DNA of 64,000 nucleotides from contig NC_081183.1 in assembly GCF_029867415.1 (NCBI RefSeq), positions 30,715,806 through 30,779,805 on the forward strand, read 5' to 3'. The translations under genes and the position numbers were made by a program. This DNA is from Vicia villosa. Taxonomy: Eukaryota; Streptophyta; Magnoliopsida; Fabales; Fabaceae. Positions within the stretch are counted from its first letter, which is position 1, and the number at the start of each line of letters is the position of its first letter. Of this stretch, positions 38,225-49,146 are shown piece after piece. Below the pieces are notes generated by a model. It did not search any database and was not told the DNA's origin. It worked only from the letters and a program-made list of their open reading frames with translations.

Positions 38225-40153
38225 TAGGGCTGTTCAAAAGAACCGTCGAACCGAACTGAACTGAAGTTAAAATAACCAAACCATTAGTAATGGTTAGTGA
38301 ACCAAACTTATATTTTATTAATGGTTCAAGAACCAAACCGTTAAGCAATTAACCAATATCAAATTAACTCTGATCCGAACTGTTTGTTTTATTAGTTTCT
38401 AAATTAATTGAATTTCTTTTTTAAAAATAAAATAATTTAAATTAAAAATTTTGATTTTTTTAAAATAAAAAAAAATCGTTTTTTCGAAAATTAAATAAGT
38501 CGAGTTTTTATGAAAAATAAAAAAGTCGATTTTTTACGAAAAATAAAAAAGACATCTTTTTCGAGAAAAAAACTCAATTTTACTGTATTTACAAAAAAAA
38601 TCGACTTTATTGTATTTTCGTAAAACTCGATTTTACTGTATTTTCAAAAAACTCGATTTTACTGTATTTTCACAAACCTTGATTTTACTGTATTTCAAAA
38701 AACTCAATTTTATTGTATTTTTGGAAAATTTCGATTTTAGTGCAATTTTGAAAAACTCGACTTTATTATATTTTCAAAAAAAACTCGTTTTACTATATTT
38801 TCAAAAACTCAATTTTACTATAATATCATAAAACACAATTTTACTATATTTTTGGAAAAATACTGTAAAATGATTTTTCTAAAAATACAATAAAATTGAT
38901 TTTTTTGAAAATATAGCAAAATCGCGTTTTCAGAAAAACTCAATAAAATCGAGTTTTTTTTTAAAATACAGTAAAATTGGATTTTGCTGAAAAGACAACA
39001 TTCGATTTTTTAAAAAAAATACAGTAAAATCGAGTTTTTTGAAAATATAATAAAATTAGGTTTTTTGAAAATAAGGTAAAATCGAGTTATTACAAAAATA
39101 CAGTAAAATCGAGTTTTTGAAAATACAATAAAATCGAGTATTTTAAAAAATATTCAAATCGAGTTTTCCAAAAATACAATAAAATCAGGTTTTTTCTAGA
39201 AATACAATAAAATCGTTTTTTAAATATAGTAAAATTGAGTTTTTTTTAAAATTACAGTGAAATTGGGTTTTTTTTAAAAATTACTGTAAAATCAAGTTTT
39301 TTCAAAATACAATAAAATCGAGTTTTTGAAAATACAGTAAAATTGAGTTTTTAGAAAAACATTCAAATCGAGTTTTCCAAAAATATAGAAAAATCAGGTT
39401 TTTTCTGAAAATACAGTAAAATTGAGTTTTTTAAAATTATAGTGAAATTGGGGTTTTTTTTAATTTACTGTAAAATTCAGTTTTTCCAAAAATACAGTAA
39501 AATCATGTTTTTTGAAAATATAGTAAAAATCTTGTTTAGATACAGTAAAATTGTTTTTTTAAATACAATAAAATCGAGTTTTTTTGAAAATATAGCAAAA
39601 TTGAGTTTTTTTTAGAAAAATTACTATAAAATCGAGTTTTTCTAAAAATACAGTAAAATCGTGTTTTTTGAAAATACAGTAAAAACATTTTTTTTAAATG
39701 CAGTAAAATCGATTTTTTTCAATAACAGTTGATTAAATAACCAATAAATGTGTCATTCACAAAATGAGGGAAAAAAACTTGATTTATCCTAAAAATTAAA
39801 AAAAACGGTTTTTTTCTAAAATAAAAAAGTCATTTTTTTTGTAAATTTGAAAAGTCGATTTTTTTCTAGAATAAAAAAAAACATTTTTTTGCGAAAAACA
39901 AAAAAAGTCTTTTTTTTTTTTAAAACTAAATATAACGGTTTGGTTCTTTAACATATGATTTAGTTTGAAAAAATTTGTCTTCGAATGGTTTGGTATGGTT
40001 CAAAATTAAGAACCGTTATACCAAACCAAAACCTTTGGTTCAGTTCGGTTCTAGAAAAATTAAAACGGTTCAGTTCAGTTAGGGTGACTTTATGTAATGG
40101 TTCAGTATGATTTGGTTCAGTTTTCTTATAGAACTGAACCATGAACAACCCTA
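38225..40153. mobile_element. hAT-type non-autonomous element with internal inverted satellite
   Basis: 1929 bp. Ends TAGGGCTGTTCA and, read inward from the right, TAGGGTTGTTCA. A perfect 8-bp TSD GCAAAAAG flanks it (38217-38224, 40154-40161), as expected for hAT. The subterminal parts are rich in GGTTC/GAACC motifs. The centre (about 38560-39720) is a satellite of about 24 bp, AATACAGTAAAATCGAGTTT. The left third is in one orientation and the rest inverted, so the whole forms a large foldback. There is no transposase. The copia gag/pol boundary lies on either side. Confidence 0.9.
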
Positions 40154-40161
40154 GCAAAAAG

Positions 40162-40919
40162 CAAGTAATTTGGACTCATCAAGAAATGTGGTAGCTTGTC
40201 TTTCTTGTTGAACAAGTAATGAGTACACTTTGCAAATGTTTGGGTGGGGATCCATCAACATGATCTATGATCTCACAGCTGAATATTGATCATTCAAGTC
40301 TTTGAGAAACCTGATAACTTGATCTCCATCTTGATATGCACGAAACTTGATTAAAGCTAGGGATGTGATATCACAATCACAAGTACGGAATGGACGAAAA
40401 TTGTCCAATTCATACCACAGTTTCTTGAGTTTGGTATAGTAAGAAGAGATAGAAGAATCACCTTGCTTTCAGTTCACGCCACATATCAGTTGCACTATCC
40501 ATCCACATAATGCTTTGAGCAATCTTGGTCTCAGCAAAATTAGTGATCCATGACATGATCATGGTGTTGTAGCGATCCCATGCAATGGAGTTATGATCTT
40601 CATCAGGTGGTCGTGGTAAAGCACCATTGATGAAGTGAATTTTGGCCTTGGACCGAAGAGCCATGGTCATGGAACGTGACCAAGAATGGTAATTATTGCT
40701 CCAAAGTAAAAGTGAAACAAGAATTAATGCATGATTTTCATTCGGATGCATGAAATAAGGGTTAAGAATATCAATTTGGTAGCCCTCATTGTGATTATGT
40801 GATGATGATCCGCCATTGATGTTGTTTTCTGAGCTTGCAACAGACACGTTGAAAAAACAAAACAAGAAAAGAAAAATGAACAATGATGATGGCGAGAAGA
40901 GAAAACTAAAGAGATGCAA
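40162..40919 (-). pseudogene. Copia gag (minus strand)
   Basis: From 40919 leftwards, after a hydrophobic N-terminal run that may be read-through of the leader, the Asn/Gly/Ser-rich start is followed by NPYFMHPNENHALILVSLLL and the SWSRSMTMALRSKAK motif of the copia gag family. IAWDRYNTMIMSWI and DMWRELK follow. A frameshift near 40465 separates the C-terminal half, which still reads WYELDNFRP- and LMDPHPN-like motifs down to about 40200 in other frames. The hAT element interrupts it at 40153. Confidence 0.82.
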
Positions 40920-40999
40920 GGTGAAGCAAGAAATGAGTAATGTGAGTAAGAAACAAGATAGTAGCGGAGAAAGCCTAGATCGAAGGGCCTATGATACCA

Positions 41000-41235
41000 T
41001 GTTAAATCTAGATCTAAGCACGATACTTAGACATGAAAGAGAAAAGAAGGGGGAGATGAAAAACCGATTTTGGTATTACTCACAAAATTAACTATTACAA
41101 TAGCATGAGGTTGCTTATATATCAAGTAAACCTAGTTAGTCTTCATGCACAACCCTTTCTAACTGTCATAACCAAATTAGTTAGAGTTAGTTGTATGAGC
41201 TAACTAACTCTCTTTCTCTTTTCTCTTTGTATTAA
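41000..41235 (-). repeat. 5' LTR of the minus-strand copia element
   Basis: 236 bp, matching 34441-34663 with several differences and small indels. The PBS complement TGATACCA is at 40992-40999. Confidence 0.82.
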
Positions 41236-41240
41236 AAAAA

Positions 41241-42490
41241 ATTGTATATTATATATTGCCTAGTGGATAGTTTAAATTGTCTAGTGACATTATTCTCAAA
41301 AACTTCCAAGAGAAAACAAATTAACAAACACTTTCATAATACAATAATCTTCTCTTGAGTCATCAAATAAATTTTAAGGTATAACAAACTTTGAAGTGTT
41401 ATGAAAATCATTAAAAGTACCAAGAATATAAATTTCAAATCCATCTATACTCTTAGAATTACCACATAATTTTTCACCATCTTAATTCCTTATCAAACAC
41501 ACATCGACACAAGTTCTTCATGCACATTTGAACTAGAGGACGTTCACAGTACTTTCTACGACAATCTAAGTCATGAAGGCACATAAAAATCACTGTAATA
41601 TCAAATAAGAATAATTAAGTGTTAGTAAAATTGAGAATGAAATATTGTGTACAAGATATCGAAGAGAAGAAAATGGACTTACTTTCTTCTCCATTGGTTA
41701 AAATAATTGATTTGAAAAGAAGAGTAATCAAAATGAAAACCAATTTAAAAATTTTATTCATTTTTTAAAAAATTGGATGTTAAAATAAAAAATTGCATGA
41801 TCAATTTATAGTGTGAAAAATCACATTTTTTTTCAAATTAGAATTATTATTAAATGTCTCTTGGGTGTATCTATATGGTGTATTTGTCTTTATAGCTTAT
41901 TGAATTGATCTTTGAATCTTAATAAATGTCGTATAAAAAAATCTGGATGATCATAACAAATTATTGTTTTTTGTTTTTTCTAATATTTCATTATCATTAT
42001 TATTATTATTATATATTTTTTTTATTGTTATCTTTTCACGATATACACGGGAAAAATCCCATTAGTCAAATTGTAAAGTTGAATGATAATAAAAATAGTC
42101 GTAGAAAGATATCAGTAAATATTTATTTATTAAAAGTATTATAGTATCAAACTTAAGCATAACCAATATAAAAGTTGCATGAGTTGAAAAAAAATGTTTT
42201 TATTTATTTATTTATTATTATGAAACAAAAGTAGAAATTGACAAGTGTTAATTGAATTAAGTCGGTGTATGATGTTGATCTAAAATTTGATCATTGTCAG
42301 TAATATTTATTTATATTTATACATTAATATAAATAAGTTGTTGATATTTATAAATCAGTAATGTAAAAATATATAAAAAACATTAACTATAATACGCAAT
42401 GTAGTATTGCCTTCCTTTTAGCACATAGAAATAAGTTCGGGTTGAACTCATTGCAATGTAGTAACTCAATCCAATCTTATTTTATCGCCT
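41241..42490. other. Noncoding spacer of copy B
   Basis: Homologous to 881-1934 with two extra blocks (about 41425-41500 and 41940-42060). No gene is seen. The plus-strand frame at 41926-42144 is low-complexity and absent from copy A. Confidence 0.6.
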
Positions 42491-43210
42491 CCTTTTAGTT
42501 TTTAGGAGATTGGTATTTACTCTAGGTACAAGATGGAAGATCCTAGTATGGAGAATTTGTGGAGTATTAAGGAGATCCTTAGAGGTTTTGAGAAGGCTTC
42601 CGGACTTCGAATGAATTTCTTTAAGAGTGGTCTTATAAGGATTAAAGTGGACTGGTCTTTCTATCCCCTCTAGGAGAATTCCTTTGCTATGAGATGGAAA
42701 CACCTCCTTTTGAGTATCCTAGCTTCCCAATGGGGGATAATCCTCGACTTGAAGTTACTTGGGGTCCTTTAAACAACCTATTGAATAAGAGGTTCAATTC
42801 TCAGAAGTATAAATATGTTAGTTTGAGTAGTAAAGTGTTTTTTTTCTTATTTTTGTTCTTAATGCTATTCACATTTTCTTGTCTTTTATAAGATGATTGT
42901 AAAGCTTTGGAAAAAGCTTGTCAAGTTACAAAGATGGTTTCTTTAGTGATGGATTGAAATGTGTTTTAAAGAGACCATTGACTTAGTGGAATGAGTTTGT
43001 AAGTCAAAGAATACAGAAGGTTTAGGAGTCAGGAACTGCTAATTGATTAATCTTGCCCTTTTGGTGAAATGGAGATGGATGTTGCTTAAAAGGCGCTAGG
43101 TGTAATGCCCCAAACTGCTTTTAGGATTATCGAGTGACCCCACAAATCAACACGCGTTTTTTCAGTATGCTTTGTCCTTACTCACACGTTTTGTGGAAAA
43201 CTTCTCAAAA

Positions 43211-43265
43211 GGTCACCCATCCAAATACTACTCCAAGTAAAACACGTTTAACTATGGAGTTCTTA
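43211..43265 (-). other. 5S-rRNA-like region in Cassandra LTR 1
   Basis: Minus strand carries TTTGGATGGGTGACC (5S C-box side) and a degraded A-box side (GTTAAACGTGTTTT). It is not a 5S gene, since the 5' and 3' thirds are missing or diverged. Confidence 0.75.
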
Positions 43266-43801
43266 TCTATTAAGCTATCGAAAAGAAGATGCATCTTGTT
43301 AGTATAGATAGTATCAAATCCTTATAAACCTTCCTTCAACCATGCAGTCACATACCTGCACCACCTCAGGATCCGTCTTATTCAGATGTGAATTCGGCGA
43401 TCACTCCTCGCCCTCTTCGGCATTAGGAGTGTCTCATTGCCATGCCTCGTGCACCGATAACCACTCCTCGCCCTCATTGGTCTCGGGTGTTACATGCCTA
43501 CCAGCTTTCGCTTAGTTCGTCCCCAAACCACATCGTACTGGGAAAGGTATGTTCTGATACTATTTGTAACACCCTAGACTGCTTTCAGGATTACCGAGTG
43601 ACCCTATAAATCAACATGCGTCAGGAACCTCTAATTGATTAATCTTGTCCTTTTGGTGAAATGGAGATGGATGTTGCTTAAAATGCGCTAGGTGTAATGC
43701 CCTAAACTACTTTCAGGCTTATCGACTGACTCCACAAATCAACACGCATTTTTTCAGCATGCTTTGTCCTCACTCACACGCTTTCTGAGAAACTTCCCTA
43801 A

Positions 43802-43855
43802 AGGTCACCTATCCAAATACTACTCCAAGTCAGGCACGCTTAACTATAGAGTTCT
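43802..43855 (-). other. 5S-rRNA-like region in Cassandra LTR 2
   Basis: Better preserved than the first: minus strand has GTTAAGCGTGCCTGACTTGG, matching the 5S A-box region, and a one-base-changed C-box side. Confidence 0.78.
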
Positions 43856-44056
43856 TATCTGTTAAGCTACCAAAAAGAAGATGCATCTCGTTGGTATAGG
43901 TAGTACCAATCAATCCTTATAAGTCTTCCTTCAACCATGCAGCCTCATGCCTGCACAACCTCAGGATCTTTCTCATTTCGATGTGAATTCAGCGACCACT
44001 TCTCACCCTCTTTAGTCTCGGGAGTTTCTCATTGTCATGTCTCGTGCACCGATAAT

Positions 44057-46023
44057 TGTAACATCCCGATTTTATTAGCTATTTTATTAATTATCTTATT
44101 TGGTGTTTTTATTAATTATTTATTTTATTTAATTAATTGGTGTGATATTCATTTAATTGGAGTTTTGTGCTAATTAGATTAATTGGACTATTAGTAATAA
44201 TATGACGTAATATGTTAATGGGCCTAATTAGTGGAAATAGAAGGTGGTCAATAATTGGGTTAAGCCCAAATTAGAGAGGAAATATAGTAAGAGAGTTAGG
44301 TCATTTTCATAACATAACTTTGTAAGAGAAGAATAGAGAAATAAGAGAAGAGAAGAGGATTTGTGAGATTCTTGAAGATAGAAGGAGATTAACTTGAGGT
44401 AAGAGGGAGAGTCTCATTATCCTGAACTTATATGTATGCAATGTATGATAGTATACTAGATAATCATCTCTCAATTTCATAAAATTGTTAAATGTTAGGG
44501 TTTATGTGAAATCAATGGGATTTTTGTGATTTTCCATGTTTAGAATGTTGTAGGGATGACCCATGACTAGAAACATGAATAGGAACCCATAACATGTGAT
44601 AATTTGTTGTTTGAAATGAGTTTGGTTGGTTAAAAATCAGATTTGGTTTGGTGTTGGGATGCAAAATTCGTATCAGTATTTTCCTGTTTCTGGTGTGCTC
44701 CATCGGGCGAGTCAATCCTTTCGCAAGGAGAGTGTGCGTTTTGTGATCTTTGCCGAGCGAGACCAGCGGTTATCTATATGATAGAATAGGATTGGTTAGA
44801 ACTTGATGAATTAACTATTGTGTTAGTGTGTGAATAACATGTAATTCTCTTTATGTGCATTGTGAATTGGTAAATTGTGAATAATCATTGTTGGCATGAT
44901 ATGTGGTATGATATTCATGATGAGTGTGATTGAATATATGCTAGTTTTTATGCCTTGTTATGATTGTTATTTGATATGTGTGTTGTGTACAATTGATGGA
45001 TAATTCATTGTGTGGATTATTGTGATATGCGGTATGTTAAGATTGTATGGATAATCTTAATTGCATATTTTTTTGATAATTGTACATGCATTCATGGGGA
45101 GTTGGAACTCCGGTTGGTTTTGATCCTTTTGTGGAAATATATGCGGCTTTGTTCCCATTTGTGGATTCGGAAGCGGTGAACTATATGTTCATATTTTGAG
45201 GGCTTTGATCTTGTCCGGATCGGAAGCGTGACTCTGGTTATCTCTAATCGGGAGTGGTGAGCTTGATACTCACAATGGTACCATATGCATTGAGTCACAT
45301 TTACATTCGAGTCACATTGTGTGCTATATGATTATTTTAAATTGATGTGATTGCTTTGTGTGATAATCTAGAATTGTATTGTATGCGATAATTGTGGAAC
45401 TTATTCGATTCTGAAGTATGACGAATGATGATGCTATTGTATTCTATGTTCAGTGTACATATTATATATTTATTATGATGCAAATTCTCACTCTTCTGTT
45501 TGAATAATGTTCATTGTGACATCGTGCAGGTTCCGATGAGTAGTGGGCTTGTCCGAGGATTTAGCCGAGGAGCTTCTGAGTTTATCGTTTTGATTAGGTA
45601 GCAAGTATTATGCTCTGATAATGTAACACTTGGGGGATTTTATTTGAACTCGTGCTTATGTTTGAATATTGTTATCCTATTTGTAATTGACATGATAATT
45701 TGGATATGCTGTTGAAGGCTATGTTGCCTAGATATTAGATTTCATATAGCATATTTGATTATGTTATTTTGAATTGGTAGATGAATATAGTATAGGATAT
45801 ATTCATTGAAATTACTTGAGGTTTTCATTTCCGCGTGCGATATGCATAATGTATGAAAGCATGATGTCACAAATGATGTTACAATATGATTAGTGCATGT
45901 TTTGTATGTGTTGTTCTAGGTTTTCATTGTGGTAAAAATAACATGTTACGCCCTTTTGTTTATGCATTTTATTATACTCTGTGAATATTTGTTATATTTG
46001 GGATTTAGAAAAGGGGTGTTACA
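44057..46023. mobile_element. Solo LTR, gypsy/chromovirus-like, 1967 bp
   Basis: Begins TGTAACATCCCGATTT and ends AAAAGGGGTGTTACA, with mutually inverted TGTAACA/TGTTACA ends. Flanks ATAAT (44052-44056) and ACAAT (46024-46028) fit a 5-bp TSD with one change. It interrupts the second Cassandra LTR. There is no coding region. The assignment to gypsy rests on the end motifs and length only. Confidence 0.75.
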
Positions 46024-46298
46024 ACAATCACTCCCCGTTCTCATTGGTCTCGGGTGTTACATTAGGTATTTGAAGGGATATTCTTGTAGCTAGATTTATA
46101 TCTCTAATTGTTTCCTCTTTTTTTGGGAGGAGAAAAAAGGGTATTTGTTCTACTTCTTCTTGGTGGAAATAAGTGTCTCTTCATGGATCCAAAGAGGAGG
46201 GTATCTTAGATTGGTTTGTTGATGGTATCATTAGGAGATTTGGGTCGGGCAACCAAAATTCATTTTGAAAGGATCTTTGGTTAAGGTTTATTCCTTTA

Positions 46299-46690
46299 GG
46301 CTTTATTTTGGAGTTTGGAGGTGAGGGGGAGGGGGAGGGGGAGGGGAAAGCTTCTGAAAACTAATTTTTTTAAAAATATAAGAAAATATTTGATGTTTTT
46401 TAAAAAATGATTTTGAATAGAATGATAAAAAAGTGTTTATCATTATTATATTTTTAATTTTCATAATATTATAACAACATAAATAATATTTGAAAAATTT
46501 ATGTAAGCCCTATAAAACCCTCATTCAATACAAATTTTGAGCTTCCTCAATTTAGGGAGTTTTTGGTAATATGAATAGAAACAACTCCTCTAAAACCCTC
46601 TCAATCAAAATTCTTCAATTATTTTGACTCAACCCTTGTCTTTTTCCAAAGTCATCCTCTCCCTTCCCCTCCAAACTCCCACACGGACCC
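46299..46690. mobile_element. PIF/Harbinger MITE, copy B
   Basis: Orthologous insertion to 4830-5303: same LINE position, ends GGCTTTATTTTGGAG and GGACCCTTA side, TTA target triplet (46691-46693). It is shorter (392 bp) because the internal 125-bp tandem duplication is absent. A GAGGGGGAGG-type run lies near 46322-46346. Confidence 0.82.
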
Positions 46691-47933
46691 TTAAAGTCCA
46701 AAATCCCTGGTCTATTCTCTAATTTTGTTTAGTTTGATGAGTTGGTGGGAGAAATCAATTTGGTGGTTAACAGATATCTGGTTTGGGCTCTTAGGTAGGG
46801 GAGATTATTTTTTCTTAGAGAGTTACCCATGTTTTAGGATATTCTCTCTACTTTAAGACGTCACTTTTTCACAAGATAGAGATAAGTAAATTTTTAAGCA
46901 TGTTAGTGAAGCTACTTTCTTAGTGGTCTCTTCTTAACATGCTTAGAAGGTTAGCTTTATCTCTTTTTGGCTTCTCTTTCAAATGAAAATTCGTGCATAC
47001 CCTTTTTCTAGGATAGTTAAGCTCTTTCTAGGGTATTGGAATTCTCCTAATAACTTTTGGAACCATGTCCCTTTTAGAGAGGCCTTGTCTATAAAAGAGG
47101 TGATTATTGATCCTAGTAGGATCTCGTGTCCCTCGTACAGGGACTTGGTTGAGTCGGTCCCCACATTTTTGTTACCTATGAGCTAGCCTTATTTGTGTGG
47201 AACAAGATCTTCCAATGGTTAGGGTGATAGGTAGTTATTCCTAATGAACATAGGGTTTTGTTTAAGTTTTTTCTTTCTTTAGGAGGGAAGTATAAGTGTG
47301 GTTTTCATATGTATTGGTGGGTTCTGGTCTAATTGAAAACCCCGTCAAGATGTCATATTTAAAGGAGTCATAAAAATAGTGAAAGATATAGAATAGAAGA
47401 GTATTTTTTTTGCCTATAAGTTGTTTCTAGGTATATCAGAGGTGAACTCTTGCACTTTCTCTAAATGGCTCCAGATTCTTATACTCTACCTATACCAATA
47501 ACATATAAGTGTTAGCCTTGGTTCTAAGGTAGGTATTGACTTTTGGCTTTGGTTCTCTTTTGACGGGTTCTGACATGTTGATGGTGGAACCGACAGTTGG
47601 ATATCTAGTCTCGGTCTAGCGAAGGTTGGTTTTTAGTTGATTGGATCTTTGTCTGCAGTGCAGGGCCCCCTTGGTATGTTATTTTTATTTTTGTTTTTTG
47701 GGTGTTCTTATTTATAAATATGGTGATCATTTTTGCACTTCTTGTACTTTGTGACTATCTTTGTTTTCCTTTGTTGATTTTTACCCCGTATTAATATATT
47801 ATTTTGTCATTAAAAAAAATTAAAGCTAAATTTTAGAAATAAAATTATAAATATTTCTATAGTCAAGTCTAATTTAATTATTACTCAAGAGTACTTGAAT
47901 GAGATGGTAAGAGGTCTTTTTGAGTTTAACTAG

Positions 47934-49063
47934 TGTTAGAACAAGATTTGTTCTGATCAATATTCTTAGTTTTGATAATAACAATGTATATGAATTTTGC
48001 TTGAGACAATGTGGTACTCTAATCCTATGCAATTTCCATTTCAGGAAATATATAAAGAGCATGCACAAAATCAGCGCAAGAAGCACTGACTCAGAAGGTT
48101 CAAGTATGCAACATCAGAACATGCTCTCGCAAGACATCAGAAGATGGTCAAGCAGAATCAGAACATGGTCTATTGAAGCATCAGAAGAACTTGAGATCAG
48201 GAGCAAAGCACTGAAGTTCTCATGGTATCACGCTAGAAGCACTTCAAGGTCAGAAGACAAGAAGATGCTCTGCACCAAGCTGTATGACTCTGATATATTC
48301 AAACGTTGTATCTACAAAGATCAAATTAGAAGCAAGTACATGATGGCAGGCTACGCTGACTGACAAAAGGAACGTTAGAAGCTATTAAAGGCAACGTCAG
48401 TTAAAGCAGGAAAATCAAGGCTCGAGGTAGTTGACAAAAGAGTGAAACATTAAATGCAATGTTGTACGGATCACACAACGCATTAAATGCTCCCAACGGT
48501 CATCTTCTCAAACGCCTATAATTAGAAGTTCTGATGAGAAGCTGAATACAACACTTTGTGCAAACATACAGAAACGCTGTCAAATTCAGAAGCTCTCAAA
48601 CTTCATCTTCAACCTCACTTCATTACTGTTGTAATATCTTAGTGAGATTAAGCTTAAACTTTAAGAGAAATATCACACTTGTGATTATAGCTTTTTAAGA
48701 AGCATTGTATAACTCTTGTAAGAATTTGTTTACATTCATTTGTAAAGAACTAGAGGAGATCAAGTTGTGATCGGATTCTCTAGAAAGTCTTAGAGGGTAT
48801 CTAAGCATTGTGTTCCTAGAGTGATCAGGTTGTGATCAGAATACTGTATAAGACTTAGAGGGTATCTAAGTGGAAAACCATTGTAATCTTGTGTGATTAG
48901 TGGATTAAATCCTCAGGTGAGGTAAATCACTCGAAGGGGGTGGACTGGAGTAGTTTTGTTAACAACGAACCAGGATAAAAATCATTGTGCAATTATTTTT
49001 ATCTTAAGAGTTTTTAAAGTACACTTATTCAAACCCCCTTTCTAAGTGTTTTTCTATCCTTCA
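47934..49063 (+). repeat. SIRE-2 LTR
   Basis: 1130 bp, close to the SIRE-3 LTR. The TATA box region reads CCTATAATTAGAAG (about 48516) where SIRE-3 has CCTATAAATAGAAG, so the promoter TATA is altered in this copy. Confidence 0.95.
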
Positions 49064-49146
49064 ATTGGAATCAGAGCGCCGGTCTAAGGTGCAAGCACTT
49101 AACCGTGTTTAGAAAAGATTCCGGAAGAGAAAAATGCTAAGTCAAG

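Larger units (their letters stand above)
34441..41235 (-). mobile_element. Ty1-copia retrotransposon with short LTRs, minus strand
   Basis: LTRs at 34441-34663 and 41000-41235, TSD AAAAA on both sides (34436-34440, 41236-41240). On the minus strand the left LTR begins TGAATACAAAG and the right LTR ends AACA, followed by the PBS TGGTATCATAGG (ending at 40999). Order on the minus strand: gag, [hAT insertion], pre-integrase zinc region, integrase, RT, RNase H, which is the copia order. Frameshifts and stops are common. It is a different lineage from SIRE: short LTRs and no env-like ORF. The LTRs differ visibly, so it is an old insertion. Confidence 0.88.
43101..46061 (-). mobile_element. Cassandra TRIM, rearranged
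   Basis: LTRs begin TGTAATGCCCC on the + strand and end GGTGTTACA, and contain antisense 5S-rRNA-like sequence, the hallmark of Cassandra. Pieces: complete LTR 43101-43494; short internal domain 43495-43564 with PBS-like TAGTATCAGAAC (minus strand, next to 43565) and a purine tract; truncated LTR 43565-43620; repeated LINE flank 43621-43692; then another LTR 43693-44056 plus 46024-46061, split by a solo LTR. Outer TSDs are CTAGG (43096-43100) and TTAGG (46062-46066), one mismatch. Cassandra has no proteins and relies on other elements. The repeated flank shows a local tandem duplication after insertion. Confidence 0.87.
42491..47819 (+). pseudogene. LINE 3' half, copy B (interrupted)
   Basis: Most readable copy of the LINE. 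In 42515-42660 the frame reads ENLWSIKEILRGFEKASGLR and NFFKSGLI, then PFEYPSFPMGDNPRLEVTWG, LLNKRF, KYVSLSSK (42700-42840) and KLWKKLVKLQRWF (about 42905-42945). These are standard LINE RT thumb-side motifs. After the VRN..LINLALLVKWRW block it is interrupted by the Cassandra complex (43101-46061) and the Harbinger MITE (46299-46690). It ends at a poly-A tract at about 47811-47819. There is no CACTA insertion at the position equivalent to 2384. It is diverged from copies A and C and carries many stops. Confidence 0.85.
34180..47933 (+). repeat. Segmental duplication copy B
   Basis: Counterpart of 636-5835 plus the LINE 3' flank of 30173-30287. It is enlarged by the minus-strand copia element (34441-41235) and the Cassandra/gypsy LTR complex (43101-46061). 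Its right end is not a true boundary, because SIRE-2 is inserted there. Confidence 0.75.
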
